The position numbers were made by a program, and so were the translations under genes. A stretch of DNA of 64,000 nt from Trametes villosa (Eukaryota; Basidiomycota; Agaricomycetes; Polyporales; Polyporaceae), in NCBI GenBank assembly GCA_002964805.2, contig PUDQ02000005.1, positions 1-64,000 on the forward strand. The letters run 5' to 3'. The notes under the pieces were generated by a model. The model was not told the origin of the DNA. It saw only the letters and a list, made by a program, of their open reading frames with translations, and did not search any database. Below are positions 54,267 to 64,000 of the stretch, piece by piece. The stretch's first letter is position 1; every line of letters starts with the position of its first letter.

Positions 54267-57200
54267 ATGGCTAGCTCTCGCCCACAAAGAGCCATCAAGC
54301 CAGCTGCGAAGCTCAGAGATGGTAACAACACGGCCATTCCTGAAATCGGCGGGCACCGTCTGGCTATAGACTCGAGCCGGCACGCACATACCACGCTCGG
54401 ACAAGGACAGGTAAGTCGGACTCGTTCATAGCCAATCTATATCTGCTCTCCAGAACTAACAACACCGATTAGACAACGGGCACATCGGAGACCGGTACCA
54501 AGGAACCGGGGGTGGAAGCTGAGCTACCCATACACCTAGCCGCCATCCCCGGGGAGGCTCTCGGAACGCCAACTCGGACAGATGAGGAAGGAATACCTGG
54601 ACCGGTACCTACCGCATCAGGTGCGTCTACTGCGATGACATGAGGATGCTATTTAACATATATAGCTATAGGAGACCGGCGGTACAGGACAACTGTCGAG
54701 GATGAGCCCGAAGACGTCGAGCTGGTGCTTGACGAGTCATCGTCGGGCAGCAGCGATGTGCAGTCGGACACAGAAGGCGACGTCTCCAGCTCGGAGTCAG
54801 GCGACAGTCCTGCGCGTCTCGATGGGAAGAGGAAGAGGAAGCAGAAGAAGAAAAAGAAGCACGCAAAACGCCGCAAGGTTGACGCGCCGCTCACCGACGC
54901 GGATATCGAACAAGGCATCGAGATCATCGACATTGATGCCCCCACACCTCTCCGCAAGGATGAGAAGAGCCGGGACGTGGCTGCGTTCTTTTCGAAGATC
55001 TACGACGAGGGAGACAAGAAGTACCGTGACTGCAAGAAGTGCCGGTGAGTCTTCTCTCGTTAACATGCTGTTGGTCTCGTATCCTGACCATGTATACAAC
55101 TTCTAGTGAAAAGAATCGCAACTCCCGCATCACGAGTGAGGTTTCAACGCTTCGGAGGCATCTACAAGCACACCATGAGGTTCGTCCTGCCCTTTCATGT
55201 ACAAACTGTGTTGAACTGACAACCGATATGCAGGCCGACTACCGGATGTGGTGCAAAGCAAATTCATTTGTATCCATGCTCCCGAAGGACTGTAAAGCAC
55301 GCAAGGAAAGCGCATCCGCTGCTAAGCAGACGCAGAGCAGCCTCGATGGGCATCTCAAGCCCCTACCGCCGAAGGAGATCGTCATCCCCTACAGCGATGA
55401 TGCCTTCAACGACGCTGCAAGGGAGTGGCTGATAGAAACAAACCAGGTTCGTGTTCCGTCCCATCTACTACATTCCCGCCAGCTACTAACCCACAGAGCT
55501 GTAGCCTCTAGCCGCGCTGCAACATCCCTCGTTTCAGAAGATGATCCATATCGCTGCGCGCGCGACGCACGGTGTCAAGATAGCCGATCTCCGCAACACC
55601 CGCGAGGGCATCAAGCGAACGTTCAAGCAGCAAATGACGGCGCTCCGCACGAAGCTTAACGTGAGCATATTCTCTACAGGTGCTGCCCTCGGATCACTGA
55701 GCATCTGCTACAGAGCAAGGCCGTCAAAGGTGCAGTGAACCTCACCTGCGATGCGTGGCAAGCCGACTCGACCGACGGCTACTTCGCGGTAACGGGCCAT
55801 TGGATCGAGGAGGACGTTAACGACCCGACAAACTGGGAGCTACAGACCGCGCTCTTTGGGTTCGTGCGCATGAACTGCTCGCACAGTGGACGACACCTTG
55901 GGCTCGCGTTGTACAAGATTGCAGACCGGCTCGGAGTCGCACACAAGGTAAGTATCAGTGTCTCCACATCTTGCTATATCTCTCTGACCTCCTGATGTAC
56001 ACAGATTGGCTTCGTGACGTGCGACAACGCCACGAACAATGACACCATGATGGCTTTCTTTGCGGGCCATGTGTTCGGTGCAACGGGGCATCCGTATGAC
56101 GGGAAGGCTCGCCGCGTGCGGTATGCTTCGATTGCATTCTCATACTTGACGCCGCTGACTTGTCAACTCCTAGATGCCTCGCTCATATTATCAACCTCGC
56201 TACGCAGGCTTTGCTCACAGAGTACAGCAAGTCTCCTCATTACGACCCCGCTTCACCTGACGCCGACTTGGTCGCGATGGTGGGTGGACGGCGTGATGTT
56301 GTGGGCCTCATCCGTGCCATAGTAGTCAAGGTATGTTACCTTGGTGCGCACGATTGCGCTTCGTAATGCTGACCACTCTTTGCTCCTAGGCACGCTCGTC
56401 GGCGCAGCGCAAGCAGTTATTCCTAGACATCCAGAAGAAAGCAGGCATCAAGCTTCCGAAGCGTCTACTGATGGACATGCCTGTCCGTTGGTCGTCGACT
56501 TACGTCATGCTCCTGCGCGCCGAAGAGCTACGAGAGGTATGTGCGCTGTCTTGATGTACATCATACTTTCTGACTTTTCCCTCCTTCAGCACGTGGACAC
56601 ATTTGTGTCGGAGATGGCGCGCGCAGAGAAAGACAAGCGGAAACGTCGCAAGCTCGATGACTTACAGCTAACCTCAGAAGAATGGGACCGCGTCAAGCAG
56701 CTCCTCGATCTGTTAGCGGTACGCTTCCAACCGGTGCTCGCACATGTCACCTTGTACTAATGTCTACTCCGGCATAGCATGCCGACAACGCGCAACAGGC
56801 GTTCTCTTCTGATCGCGGCCCGAGCATGCATTTGGCGCTGCCTGCGCTCGAAGCTCTTCAACGGGCCTGGAGCTTGCGCGCAGCGAAGGCTAAGTATGCA
56901 GAGTTCCATTCGGCACTCGAGGCAGGAAGTCAGAAGATCACAGACTACTACGAAAAGACTGCTGAAGCACAAGTGTACACGTTCTCACTGCGTGAGTAGC
57001 CCGGCCTGCGTTCTCTTCCCGCTCACGCTGATCCGATCCTACTACAGTACTCAATCCCGAAAGCAAGACACAATTCATCGCCAAGTCATGGGGCAAGGAT
57101 CTGCTTGCCGAGGTTCTGGATCAAGCTGAAGAGACGGTGAGCTGCCATCACCCTTATCTGGTCCCGATTGGGCTGTCTAACGCTTCCGCCATCAGTACAA

Positions 57201-57932
57201 GGAGCGGTACCTGAAGATGTACCCTCCTGATGCCACTCAGCCTCGCACACGAGGGAATCTGTGGGCTGGTGCCTCGCGCAAACTGGGCACACTCTTGCGC
57301 GAGGTATCAGATGACGATTCTTCGAGCGAGGAAGAGGCCTTCGACGGCCATCCTTCCGACAAGGGAAAGGATACTGACCAGCCGTGGCGAGCAGATTTTC
57401 ACGGCTATCTAAACTCGCGCGACTCTCTGGGCAAGATGAGTATCGTGCAGTGGTGGGGGGTAAGTGTCTACTAGCCTCCTCCTTCTCATAGATACTCATC
57501 TACAGCTCCTGATACCAGAAGAACGCGCACCGATATCCAGTATGGGCGTCCCTCGCACGCGACTATCTGTCAGTGATGGCAGCATCAGTCTCCAGCGAGC
57601 GGGCCTTCTCCGCAGCTGGCATCACCATCGCGAAGCGTCGCAGTTGCCTCAAGGCCGACATCGTCGAAGCTCTCCAGTGCCTGAAGAGTCTCTTGTACCA
57701 TCAGGTACTTTTCCCTAACCTCCCGTCCTCCGCCGGCGAGAGTGGACTCTCACCTCATGACTGGGGTGAGTCCGAGCTCGCTGTCCGCCCTGATTCCGGC
57801 TCCTCGAACGGTGATCCCGTGCCGGCCTCGAGCAGCTGGGATGCCGAGATGCTGGATGAGCGTGAGGACGACGTTGATGATGCGGAGATTCCCGGGGCAG
57901 ACGACGACGAGGTTGCAGTGCCCACTCTATGA
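54267..57932 (+). CDS. hAT transposase with BED zinc finger (about 14 introns)
   Basis: Starts MASSRPQRAIKPAAKL at 54267 and ends at 57932 after many short introns. A BED-type finger spans two exons (CKKCR, then LRRHLQAHH). The RNase H-like core has the first Asp in NLTCDAWQAD (about 55750), the second Asp in FVTCDNATNN (about 56020), the conserved CLAHIINLAT, and the C-terminal dimerisation block WASLARDYLSVMAASVSSER with the catalytic Glu (about 57600), followed by RRSCLKADIVEALQCLK. A highly basic stretch near 54835 (KRKRKQKKKKKHAKRRK) would serve as nuclear signal. All expected catalytic and ligand residues are present and no stop interrupts the exons, so the gene may be active. Confidence 0.9.
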
Positions 57933-58173
57933 CTTTCCGATGTCTTTGGTGCAATGCACTAGTAAATCTGATCTATTCTTCGCCTCCGTATCTTCCTAGC
58001 AGTCTATACAACGTTTCTGAGGAATCCAGTAAGCCCTTGGATATACTGGTGGGCCGGGGCTTAAGCCGAGCCGGGCTTGGGCCGGGCCCTGGGCCGTCAC
58101 TGAGGGCCCGGCCTCACCCCCTGCTGGGCCCGAGCCCTCTTGGGCCGGGCCTGAGCCGGGGCTTTTGGGCCGG

Positions 58174-58194
58174 GCCGGGACTTGCAAGGCACTA
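58174..58194 (-). repeat. Right TIR of the hAT element
   Basis: 21 bp, perfect inverted match to 53845-53865. Confidence 0.93.
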
Positions 58195-59010
58195 CGCGGC
58201 GGGGACGCTCGACGCGGCAGGGACGCTCGACGCGACGGGGTTCGACGTGGTCGACGTGGCGCCCGCAGTCGACGCAGCGCCCGCAGTCGACGCAGCGGGC
58301 GCGTTCAACGCGGCGGGGACGCTCGAGTTCGTCGCGGCGGGGACGCTCGAGTTCGTCGCGGCGGGGACGCTCGAGTTCGTCGCGGCGGGGACGCTCGAGT
58401 TCGTCACGGCGGGGACGCTCGAGTTCGTCGCGGCGGGGACGCTCGAGTTCGTCGCGGCGGGGACGCTCGAGTTCGTCACGGCGGGCGCGTTCGTCGCGGC
58501 GGGCGCGTTCGACATGGCGGGCGCGTTCGACATGGCGGGCGCGTTCGTCGCGGCGGGCGCGTTCGACATGGCGGGCGCGTTCGACATGGCGGGCGCGTTC
58601 GACGCGGCGGGGACACTCGAGTTCGTCACGGCGGGCGCGTTCGACGTGGCGGGGTTCGACGCGGCCGGGACGCTCGACGCGGCGGCGTTCAACGCGGCGG
58701 GCGCGTCCGTGGGCATGTTGGTCGACGGGGCGCCGGTCGACACCGCTGGCGTGTTGGTCGACGCGGCGCCGGGTGTGTTGGTCGACGCGGCGCCGGCAGT
58801 CGACACCGAGGGCGGGTTCGACGATGCCTGCGCGGGTGTGCTGGATATGGCGGCGGCGGCGGCGGCGGCGTTGGACACAGCGGCGGTGCTCGACGCGACG
58901 GGCGTGCTCGACGACGCCTGCGCGGGCGTCTTGGATGCGGCGGCGGTGTTGGACACGACAGCGGTGCTCGACGCGACGGGCGTGCTCGACGCGACGGGCG
59001 TGCTCGACGT
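58195..59010 (-). repeat. In-frame coding minisatellite of 24-bp and 18-bp units
   Basis: The 24-bp unit encodes TNSSVPAA and is repeated at least seven times around 58315-58480. The 18-bp unit encodes NAPAMS or a variant and is repeated at 58480-58610. Frames on both strands are open here because unit lengths are multiples of three. This repeat was the target of the hAT insertion. Confidence 0.8.
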
Positions 59011-61013
59011 TGAGGGCAGGGGCGTCGGCGACTTAGAAGTCGCAGCTCCAGAGGATGTGGGTACGGATGCACCATCATCCCCTCGTGCCTGAAGGCGCCC
59101 TGACCGCCTGGGGGGCTGTGACGCCGTGGACGCGTCGGGCGCAGGCTTTTTGGCCTTCCGCTTCTTCTCTGGCTGCTTGGGAAGAAAGCCGTACTTGCGG
59201 GAGATCTCGGACATCGCTGCGGCGTTTCGAGCGCGCATGTTCTCAGCTTCGCGCTCCCAGTCCGACGCGAACTTCCACCGGAACATTTGCGCGCGGCGCC
59301 GTTGAGCTGGGAGCGCGTTCAGCGTCGCGGCCATTTCGTCCCCGAACCCGAGCTCCTCCATGGTGGGGGTAGGGGCGCGTGGCTTTCCCGGCGCCTGCTC
59401 CTCATAGAGCTCGTCTACTTCCTCCTCCTCTTCGTCTTCGTCTTCATCATCGCTGTCGCCACCCTCCACTTCGTCGTCCTCCACTTCATCGTCCTCCCCT
59501 TCGTCGTCCTCCTCGTCATCGCTATCTGCGTCATCCTCATCACCGGAGCTCTCCGAGCTTGTCATGGCCTCCGGCTCCTCGTTCTTCTTGCTGCGACGCG
59601 ATGCGCGCGCCCGCTGCTTTCCCTTGCGCTTCGACGCTCCGCTCTTCGCGCTTGCACCAGGGGGCGGACTTGGCAGTGGCGAGATCTTCAGGCCAAGGGA
59701 TGAGAGCTCAGCGAGAGCGGAGTCGTTGGGGGCAGGACCGTGATGCCCCGCCGCGCCGGACGATCCCGCGCCGCCCGTCCGCTGCAGATACTCTATGTAG
59801 AACGTTAGTACTGTGATGCATAACTAGATGGAATCTACATACCCGGCGTTTTCATCAGAAAGCGCGTGAATGAATGCATGACGTCTGTCGAGAAGCGCTC
59901 CTTCTCGTAGACGTGCCATGGCTGAGGAACAGGGCCAGCGGTCCGCCCGCTTGTGACGCTGGATCGCTGAGGTGAGCAAGCATTCTCCTCGCATGCGCAC
60001 GTACTCACACTTTGAGAAAGAAGTCTTGAGGGCCTGCGGAAAGCGGAACTCCGGCGATTAACGTGCAGTAGAGGCCTGTATACTCCTGTAGGAGCTGTAG
60101 GAGCGGCTGCACGACCGTCGCAAAGTCTTGTCGCGCGCTGTAGTGGGTGAGCTCGAGAGACGATCTACTGGATATGCGTACATACCGGTGGAGCGACTCC
60201 TCGTCCGTCTCCTGTGCTGGAGGTAGCGCGGCCGCCTGAAGCGCGGCGAGGTTCTCCTGGTGCATCCGCTCGGCCTCTGCCTTGAGCTCGGCTCGTACCT
60301 CCGGTGGTTCTTGCGCATACAGCTCCCGCGCGATCTCACCACGCGCATTCAGATGCTCCTCCTGCGGAAGGTCCTTGCCCGCCCACCGCTCCTCGAACAG
60401 CGCGTTGACCCTCTCCGGGTTCTGGTTCATGTACACCTGCCATGACGATAGGCGGCGTGGGTTCGGAAGGTCCTTCGCTCTCGTCTTCAAACAGGCGAGA
60501 AGGGGACGCCAGGGGTTGTTCTCCTTGAGCTGGGTTTGGGTGTAGCGGTACGCCAGGTGACTCTTGACGCGCTGCAGATGATGTTAGAGGTGAGCACATA
60601 CTTACCGGGCGAGACATACAACTGCCACGTACCTGCTTTGTCTGGGCAACGACCTTGCCGCGCTCAGCGTCCACCTCAGGACTACCCTTGGGCGCCGGAT
60701 ATTCGTGAAGATCTTCTGGCTCCTTGTTGAGGGGGAGGTACCAAGGGAACTGGGCCCAGTACGCCGCAAAGAGCTTGTTCCAATACTTGTTCGTGACCGA
60801 GCGGCCTGTCCCCTTGATGTCCGCGTATTCTGGGAAAAACTCGTCGAGCAGCGCCTTGCGGGCGCCGTGGAAGTTGCCCTGGTTGCCGGCCTTGCCTCCC
60901 TTCTTCTCCTTTTCGCGCCTTTTCTTCCGCCGGTCGCGCGTCGCTTGCGAACTTGCGTTCGGCGCTCGGGAGGCTGTGATGTCCGTAGCGTCGAAGTCCA
61001 CAGAGGGGTTCAT
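58195..61013 (-). pseudogene. KDZ-type accessory gene, N-terminal part (split by hAT)
   Basis: Starts at ATG 61013 (MNPSVDFDATDIT). It encodes a basic helix (RDRRKKRREKEKKGG), HGARKALLDEFFPEYADI, a Trp-rich segment (YWAQFPWYLPLNKEPED), SWQVYMNQNPERVNALFEE, IARELYAQEPPEVRAELKAE and, in the next exon, FATVVQPLLQLLQEYTGLYC. An acidic domain (DEEDDEGEDDEVEDDEVEG) follows, then SREWERE-like helix WEREAENMRARNAA and a long Ala/Pro/Ser/Asn repeat. At 58195 the frame runs into the hAT TIR. The reading frame on both sides of the hAT (with one copy of the 9-bp duplication) is the same, so the insertion is precise and the gene was intact before it. Confidence 0.75.
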
Positions 61014-61276
61014 GCTGAGGGAGTTGTGCGGGAAGCGAGGCAGCGGAGCGGGACGAGGGCGAGGCAGCGGAGCGGGACGAGGAGGCGACGCGAGGCGCGT
61101 CCAAGTCGAAGGCGCAGCCAGTGCCACGCGCAAGGCCCAAAAGGTCACATGATCAAACCGAACTTCATCGCTGCATCAGCACCGTCGTCTCTTATCTCCC
61201 GACCACCACCCACTCTTCTGCTCTTCTCTCTGCTTCCTGCCTTCGCCACGCTCACCCCTGCCTCTACCTCGCGCTC

Positions 61277-62407
61277 ATGGGACGGGTCAGCCCGGCTCTC
61301 ATTCAAGACTGGGACGAGCTCGCCACGTCCTTGGGCAACACTCCCAAGTTCAACGCGGCGGGCGTGATCGTCCCCATCGGCGCCCCCTGCCCCAAAGCCA
61401 AGACCTACGTCGTGTGGGTTGGACGTGCTGTTGGGCTCTTCAATAACTGGTGAGTTCTTCATGCCATCATCTGGCCGCGTGCTAACAGTACATAGGGGCC
61501 TCACGAGCGCGATGGTGTCTGCCTTCCCGGGCGGCATCCACAAGTCCTTCCGCTCCCTCGAAGATGCGCGCGTGGCTTGGTCCCAGGGCCCCACGAGGCT
61601 GCCGAATTGGAGGCCGCCTGCCCCTCGCCCCGCGCGTACAACCCCCGGCTTGGCCGACGGGCGACCCGCCGCCAGCAAGCCTGAAGACGCCGAATATGAC
61701 AAGACCATCCCTGCCGTCTCCCCCCCGCCAGCCATCCCGATCCGTCTTCCGCTAGAAGCGGCAGAAGAGGCTGGTGCAGGTGGTGCTGTCTCTCGCTCCA
61801 GGCGCGCTGTTCGCACTCCGTCTCCTCCCCCCGACTCGCCGATCTCGAGATCATCCAGCGTCTCGAGCGCCCACGAGGTTCCCCGCCAATACCGCGTCGG
61901 CGCGCCGGTCTCGGCTCGCCCGCGCGTTGGGGGTGCATCTTCACCTCGCTCGAAGAACAGCGGCTCGAGCCCGTCCACGCCACGTCGCCGTGCTCACTCC
62001 CCTGGCGCTAGCACCACCTCGTCCAGGGCCTCCGCCTCGAAAGCTACGACGACGCGTGCTACCACGCGCTCGGGGCGTGCGGTCGAGCAGATCACCGTAC
62101 GCCCGGGCAAAAAGGTGTACGCTGTCGTGCGTGGTGATCGCCCCGGCGTTTATCTTGACCGGTACGCGCGTCCATCTTCTCGTTCCACTGTGCCTAGCTG
62201 ATTACATCCAGACCTACCGCCCTGCTGAACGCCGGCTGGCACCCGGGGATGAAGATCGTCCCATTCACTTCGCCGGCGCAGGCGGCGTGGTTTTTCACCG
62301 AGAGCTACATGGCTGGCGAGGTGGGAGTGCCCATCGTCGAGATCGACGAGGATCACGAGCCCGTCGAGGATGAAGGACAGGAGGGGTACAGCAGCGGCGA
62401 CATGTAG
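61277..62407 (+). CDS. Protein with RNase H1 N-terminal-like domains at both ends (3 exons, 344 aa)
   Basis: Exons 61277-61449, 61496-62161 and 62212-62407 join in frame to 344 residues. The N-terminal part KTYVVWVGRAVGLFNNWGLT, followed by VSAFPGGIHKSFRSLEDA, matches the RNase H1 N-terminal (hybrid-binding, viroplasmin-type) domain. The middle is a Ser/Arg/Pro-rich disordered linker. The C-terminal part repeats the theme: KKVYAVVRGDRPGVYLDR, then GWHPGMKIVPFTSPAQAAWF. No RNase H catalytic domain is present. The family binds RNA-DNA hybrids or double-stranded RNA. It starts 264 bp from the accessory gene on the opposite strand, so the two share a promoter region. Confidence 0.75.
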
Positions 62408-62534
62408 ACCCGTCGGCCGCCTGCACGCTCTGGTAGCCATGTCTTCAGTAGTAGTGTCTCAAGGAACGCGCCTGGATGTACTTCGAACGGTCATATCAAT
62501 GCTATAGTTTGTATGTGTGCTCCTACACTGTTCG

Positions 62535-63200
62535 TCAAGCCCCCGCACTATCAGCGTGGGCCTCTGCCACCGCAATCATCCACTGCGCTTGAAACACTAC
62601 AGAAGTAATGGACCTCCAAATGAACATTGCATCCCCACTCGCAAGTGCGTCAAGCGAGCCCTCGCCCAACCAGCCCTCGATATCGTCCAGGATCTTGTCA
62701 CCGTCCGCAACCCAGTTGTTCCAACACCCCACCCATACTTCGTACGCTTTGTTCGATTCCCGCGCACCGCGCAAGCCCTCTTTCACAGCAGCGACGTGAC
62801 TCTCTCGCTCGTAATGGAAGCCCCAATCGCGCAGGCGTGAATTGAAGGCACTGAGCATGGAGCTCAGTGCCGTGTTCGGTGTGCGCGGAATCGCGATGGG
62901 GCCAGGGCTATGAGTCTCGGTTTAGCGCGTTGGTCGTCTATGTTAGACAGAGCGCAATACGGATGAGCGCAGTACGTACCCTGGTACAAGAGCTGGAGTT
63001 ACCATTTCGGCCTCGGCGTCGGGTGCGGTGGAGGCGTCGCTCTGCTGAGCTTTGCGCCTTCACAGGCAGCGCTGCGATTAGCACACAAATGGGAGGGTAT
63101 CGATGTAGTTTCTAACGTACTGCTTGACCTTCTCGCGATGGCGCAGGTTGCGCGCCTTGCGCAGTAGTTTGCTTCGGGCGATGCGCTCGACGTCGTCCAT
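62535..63200 (-). CDS. Small basic-helix protein of unknown function (3 exons, 176 aa)
   Basis: Exons 63200-63121, 63057-62980 and 62907-62535 join in frame. The N-terminus is a basic helix (MDDVERIARSKLLRKARNLR) and then Gln/Ala-rich sequence. The C-terminal 110 residues are helical and Trp-rich (FNSRLRDWGFHYERES, YEVWVGCWNNWVADG, AMFIWRSITSV). I do not recognise it. The basic helix could bind nucleic acid. It is on the strand of the downstream-lying TET/JBP gene, 370 bp away. Confidence 0.55.
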
Positions 63201-63571
63201 GTAGTAGTGCCGGTTCGGTGACGCGAACAGAGGGACGAATGATCCGATATGGGCGGAAGAGGCTCGGGGCGCAGTGAGAAGCTGGGGAGGAGTTACAGGG
63301 CGGTGTAGCGGGCGAGCACACGGACAGGGGAGCGAGCCAGCGTCGTCGTGCGATGAGTAGCTTGCGGGATATAGGCCAGGGCAACGCGCCGCACGCGGGC
63401 GCTCGTGCCGAGTGAGACGCGTCTCACTCTCGTATCGAGACGTCGCGCGCCGGCACCGCGCTATGTACGAATCGTACGGTGTCCCGGACGAGACGCGTCT
63501 CAATGCGCTTTGAGACTCTGTAAGGGCTCAAACTGATTAGATTGCATTCTTGTAGTACCTACGCATTCTGT
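63201..63571. promoter_or_regulatory. Spacer with two GAGACGCGTCTC palindromes
   Basis: A 20-bp perfect palindrome centred on GAGACGCGTCTC lies at 63410-63429. The same 12-bp core recurs at 63490-63501. They are about 210 and 290 bp upstream of the start of the small basic protein gene and may be binding sites for a dimeric regulator. Confidence 0.45.
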
Positions 63572-64000
63572 CTACAGCTCATGGCTATCGGCGAATTCTG
63601 CCCACTTACTTAGCATCTGCAGACCATCTTCTCCCCAAGGCGGAGCTGCCTTCTCACAGCCATTCCCAGTACGCTGGGATTTATCGTAATCCTTCTTGGA
63701 GCGGTGGCCGCAGTCCGCCCAGCGAAAGAGCCCGCCAGCAGTGTATTGTGTGAAGGAGAAGCGGGCCTCGCCATCGCGAAGCCGGGTGTTGGAGTGGCGG
63801 AGGACGGCGGAAGGGAGGAGGATGGTAGCCCCAGGCGGAAACTCGATGACCATCCTCATATCCCATAGGACGATATGCCCGCCCTGCTTAGGGTCGAAGT
63901 CGCCCAGAGCTGTGACCGCGCACCACCCCCACGGTAGGTTGTACCCGTCCGTGTGAATGTACGTGACGGTTTGGGGCCCGAGGTTGAAGGTGCACGCGGC
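63572..64000 (-). CDS. TET/JBP-like 2-oxoglutarate/Fe(II) dioxygenase, C-terminal part
   Basis: The minus strand is open from the window edge to the stop at 63572; the 5' part is outside. The catalytic double-stranded beta-helix is visible: the iron-binding HxD in TYIHTDGYN, GWCAVTALGDFDPKQGGHIV, MVIEFPPGATILLPSAVLRH with the distal iron-binding His, then FSFTQYTAGGLFRWADCG, where an Arg in the strand before it (GEARFSF) would hold 2-oxoglutarate. This is typical of the fungal TET/JBP-like family that has expanded with KDZ transposons; members act on 5-methylcytosine in DNA. The enzyme may change methylation at transposons. Catalytic residues in the visible part are all present. Confidence 0.82.
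   Translation of the reverse strand, partial: AACTFNLGPQTVTYIHTDGYNLPWGWCAVTALGDFDPKQGGHIVLWDMRMVIEFPPGATILLPSAVLRHSNTRLRDGEARFSFTQYTAGGLFRWADCGHRSKKDYDKSQRTGNGCEKAAPPWGEDGLQMLSKWAEFADSHEL

Larger units (their letters stand above)
53845..58194 (+). mobile_element. hAT DNA transposon, 4350 bp, perfect TIRs
   Basis: The first 21 bp (TAGTGCCTTGCAAGTC and on, 53845-53865) are the exact reverse complement of the last 21 bp (58174-58194). The same 9 bp, CGCGGCGGG, flank both ends; hAT elements make 8-bp duplications, and one extra base can match by chance in this repeat-rich target. Both subterminal regions are rich in ggccggg. Inside is one intact-looking hAT transposase gene. The element sits inside a coding repeat of the gene on the other strand. 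Confidence 0.93.

Noticed and set aside
57929..59092. Plus-strand open frames of 280-390 residues (AAGTLEFV and RGGDARVR repeats)
   Set aside because: They are antisense readings of the coding minisatellite and run across the hAT border; composition is extreme.

Overview
The window looks like a stretch of a basidiomycete genome, most likely an Agaricomycete. The reasons are: GC-rich coding sequence; many introns of about 45-75 bp with GT..AG ends; a KDZ (Kyakuja-Dileera-Zisupton) transposase with a CxC2 cysteine cluster; a Plavaka/tnp2 transposase; a TET/JBP-like dioxygenase; and two Ty3/gypsy retroelements of fungal type. I saw no tRNA or rRNA gene. All identifications come from reading motifs; no database search was run.

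Layout. (1) 17-13052 is one complete 13.0 kb KDZ DNA transposon. It has about 1.16 kb terminal inverted repeats (TIRs) full of 60-bp tandem repeats, a 7-8 bp target duplication, a nine-exon transposase (minus strand) and a divergent seven-exon accessory gene (plus strand). (2) 14.4-19.0 kb holds two tandem paralogues of a PHD-like zinc protein and the degraded upstream part of a third copy, cut by a retroelement. (3) 19031-32156 is a gypsy retrotransposon on the minus strand with two 1643-bp long terminal repeats (LTRs), a Gag that carries two aspartic protease cores, an extra small ORF, and a separate Pol. (4) 32157-39081 is a second gypsy element (chromovirus, plus strand) that has lost its 5' end. 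Its pol carries a one-base frameshift and is followed by three overlapping accessory ORFs. (5) 39.0-49.3 kb is a host gene block: a coiled-coil protein, a SUN-domain protein, a single-pass membrane protein, a WD40 protein with a C-terminal membrane anchor, an LRR/F-box-like protein and a small coiled-coil protein. (6) 49.7-52.7 kb is a truncated Plavaka (CACTA-like) transposase. (7) 52.8-64.0 kb is a second KDZ-type accessory neighbourhood: an accessory gene split precisely by a 4.35 kb hAT transposon with perfect TIRs, a protein with two RNase H1 N-terminal-like (hybrid-binding) domains, a small basic protein, and the C-terminal part of a TET/JBP-like 2-oxoglutarate dioxygenase running off the right edge.

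How the parts relate. The KDZ transposase would act on the repeat-rich TIRs; the accessory protein occurs both in the intact element and in the right-hand neighbourhood, where a TET/JBP enzyme and RNase H1 N-like protein sit beside it. This fits the known association of KDZ elements with TET/JBP genes in fungi. The minus-strand gypsy element has heat-shock-element clusters in U3, so its transcription may be stress-linked. The most unusual signals are the double-protease Gag, the three-ORF cassette after pol (two tiny membrane proteins plus a zinc-knuckle protein), the heat-shock elements in the LTR, and the Asp-to-Tyr change at a conserved position of an otherwise intact KDZ transposase.
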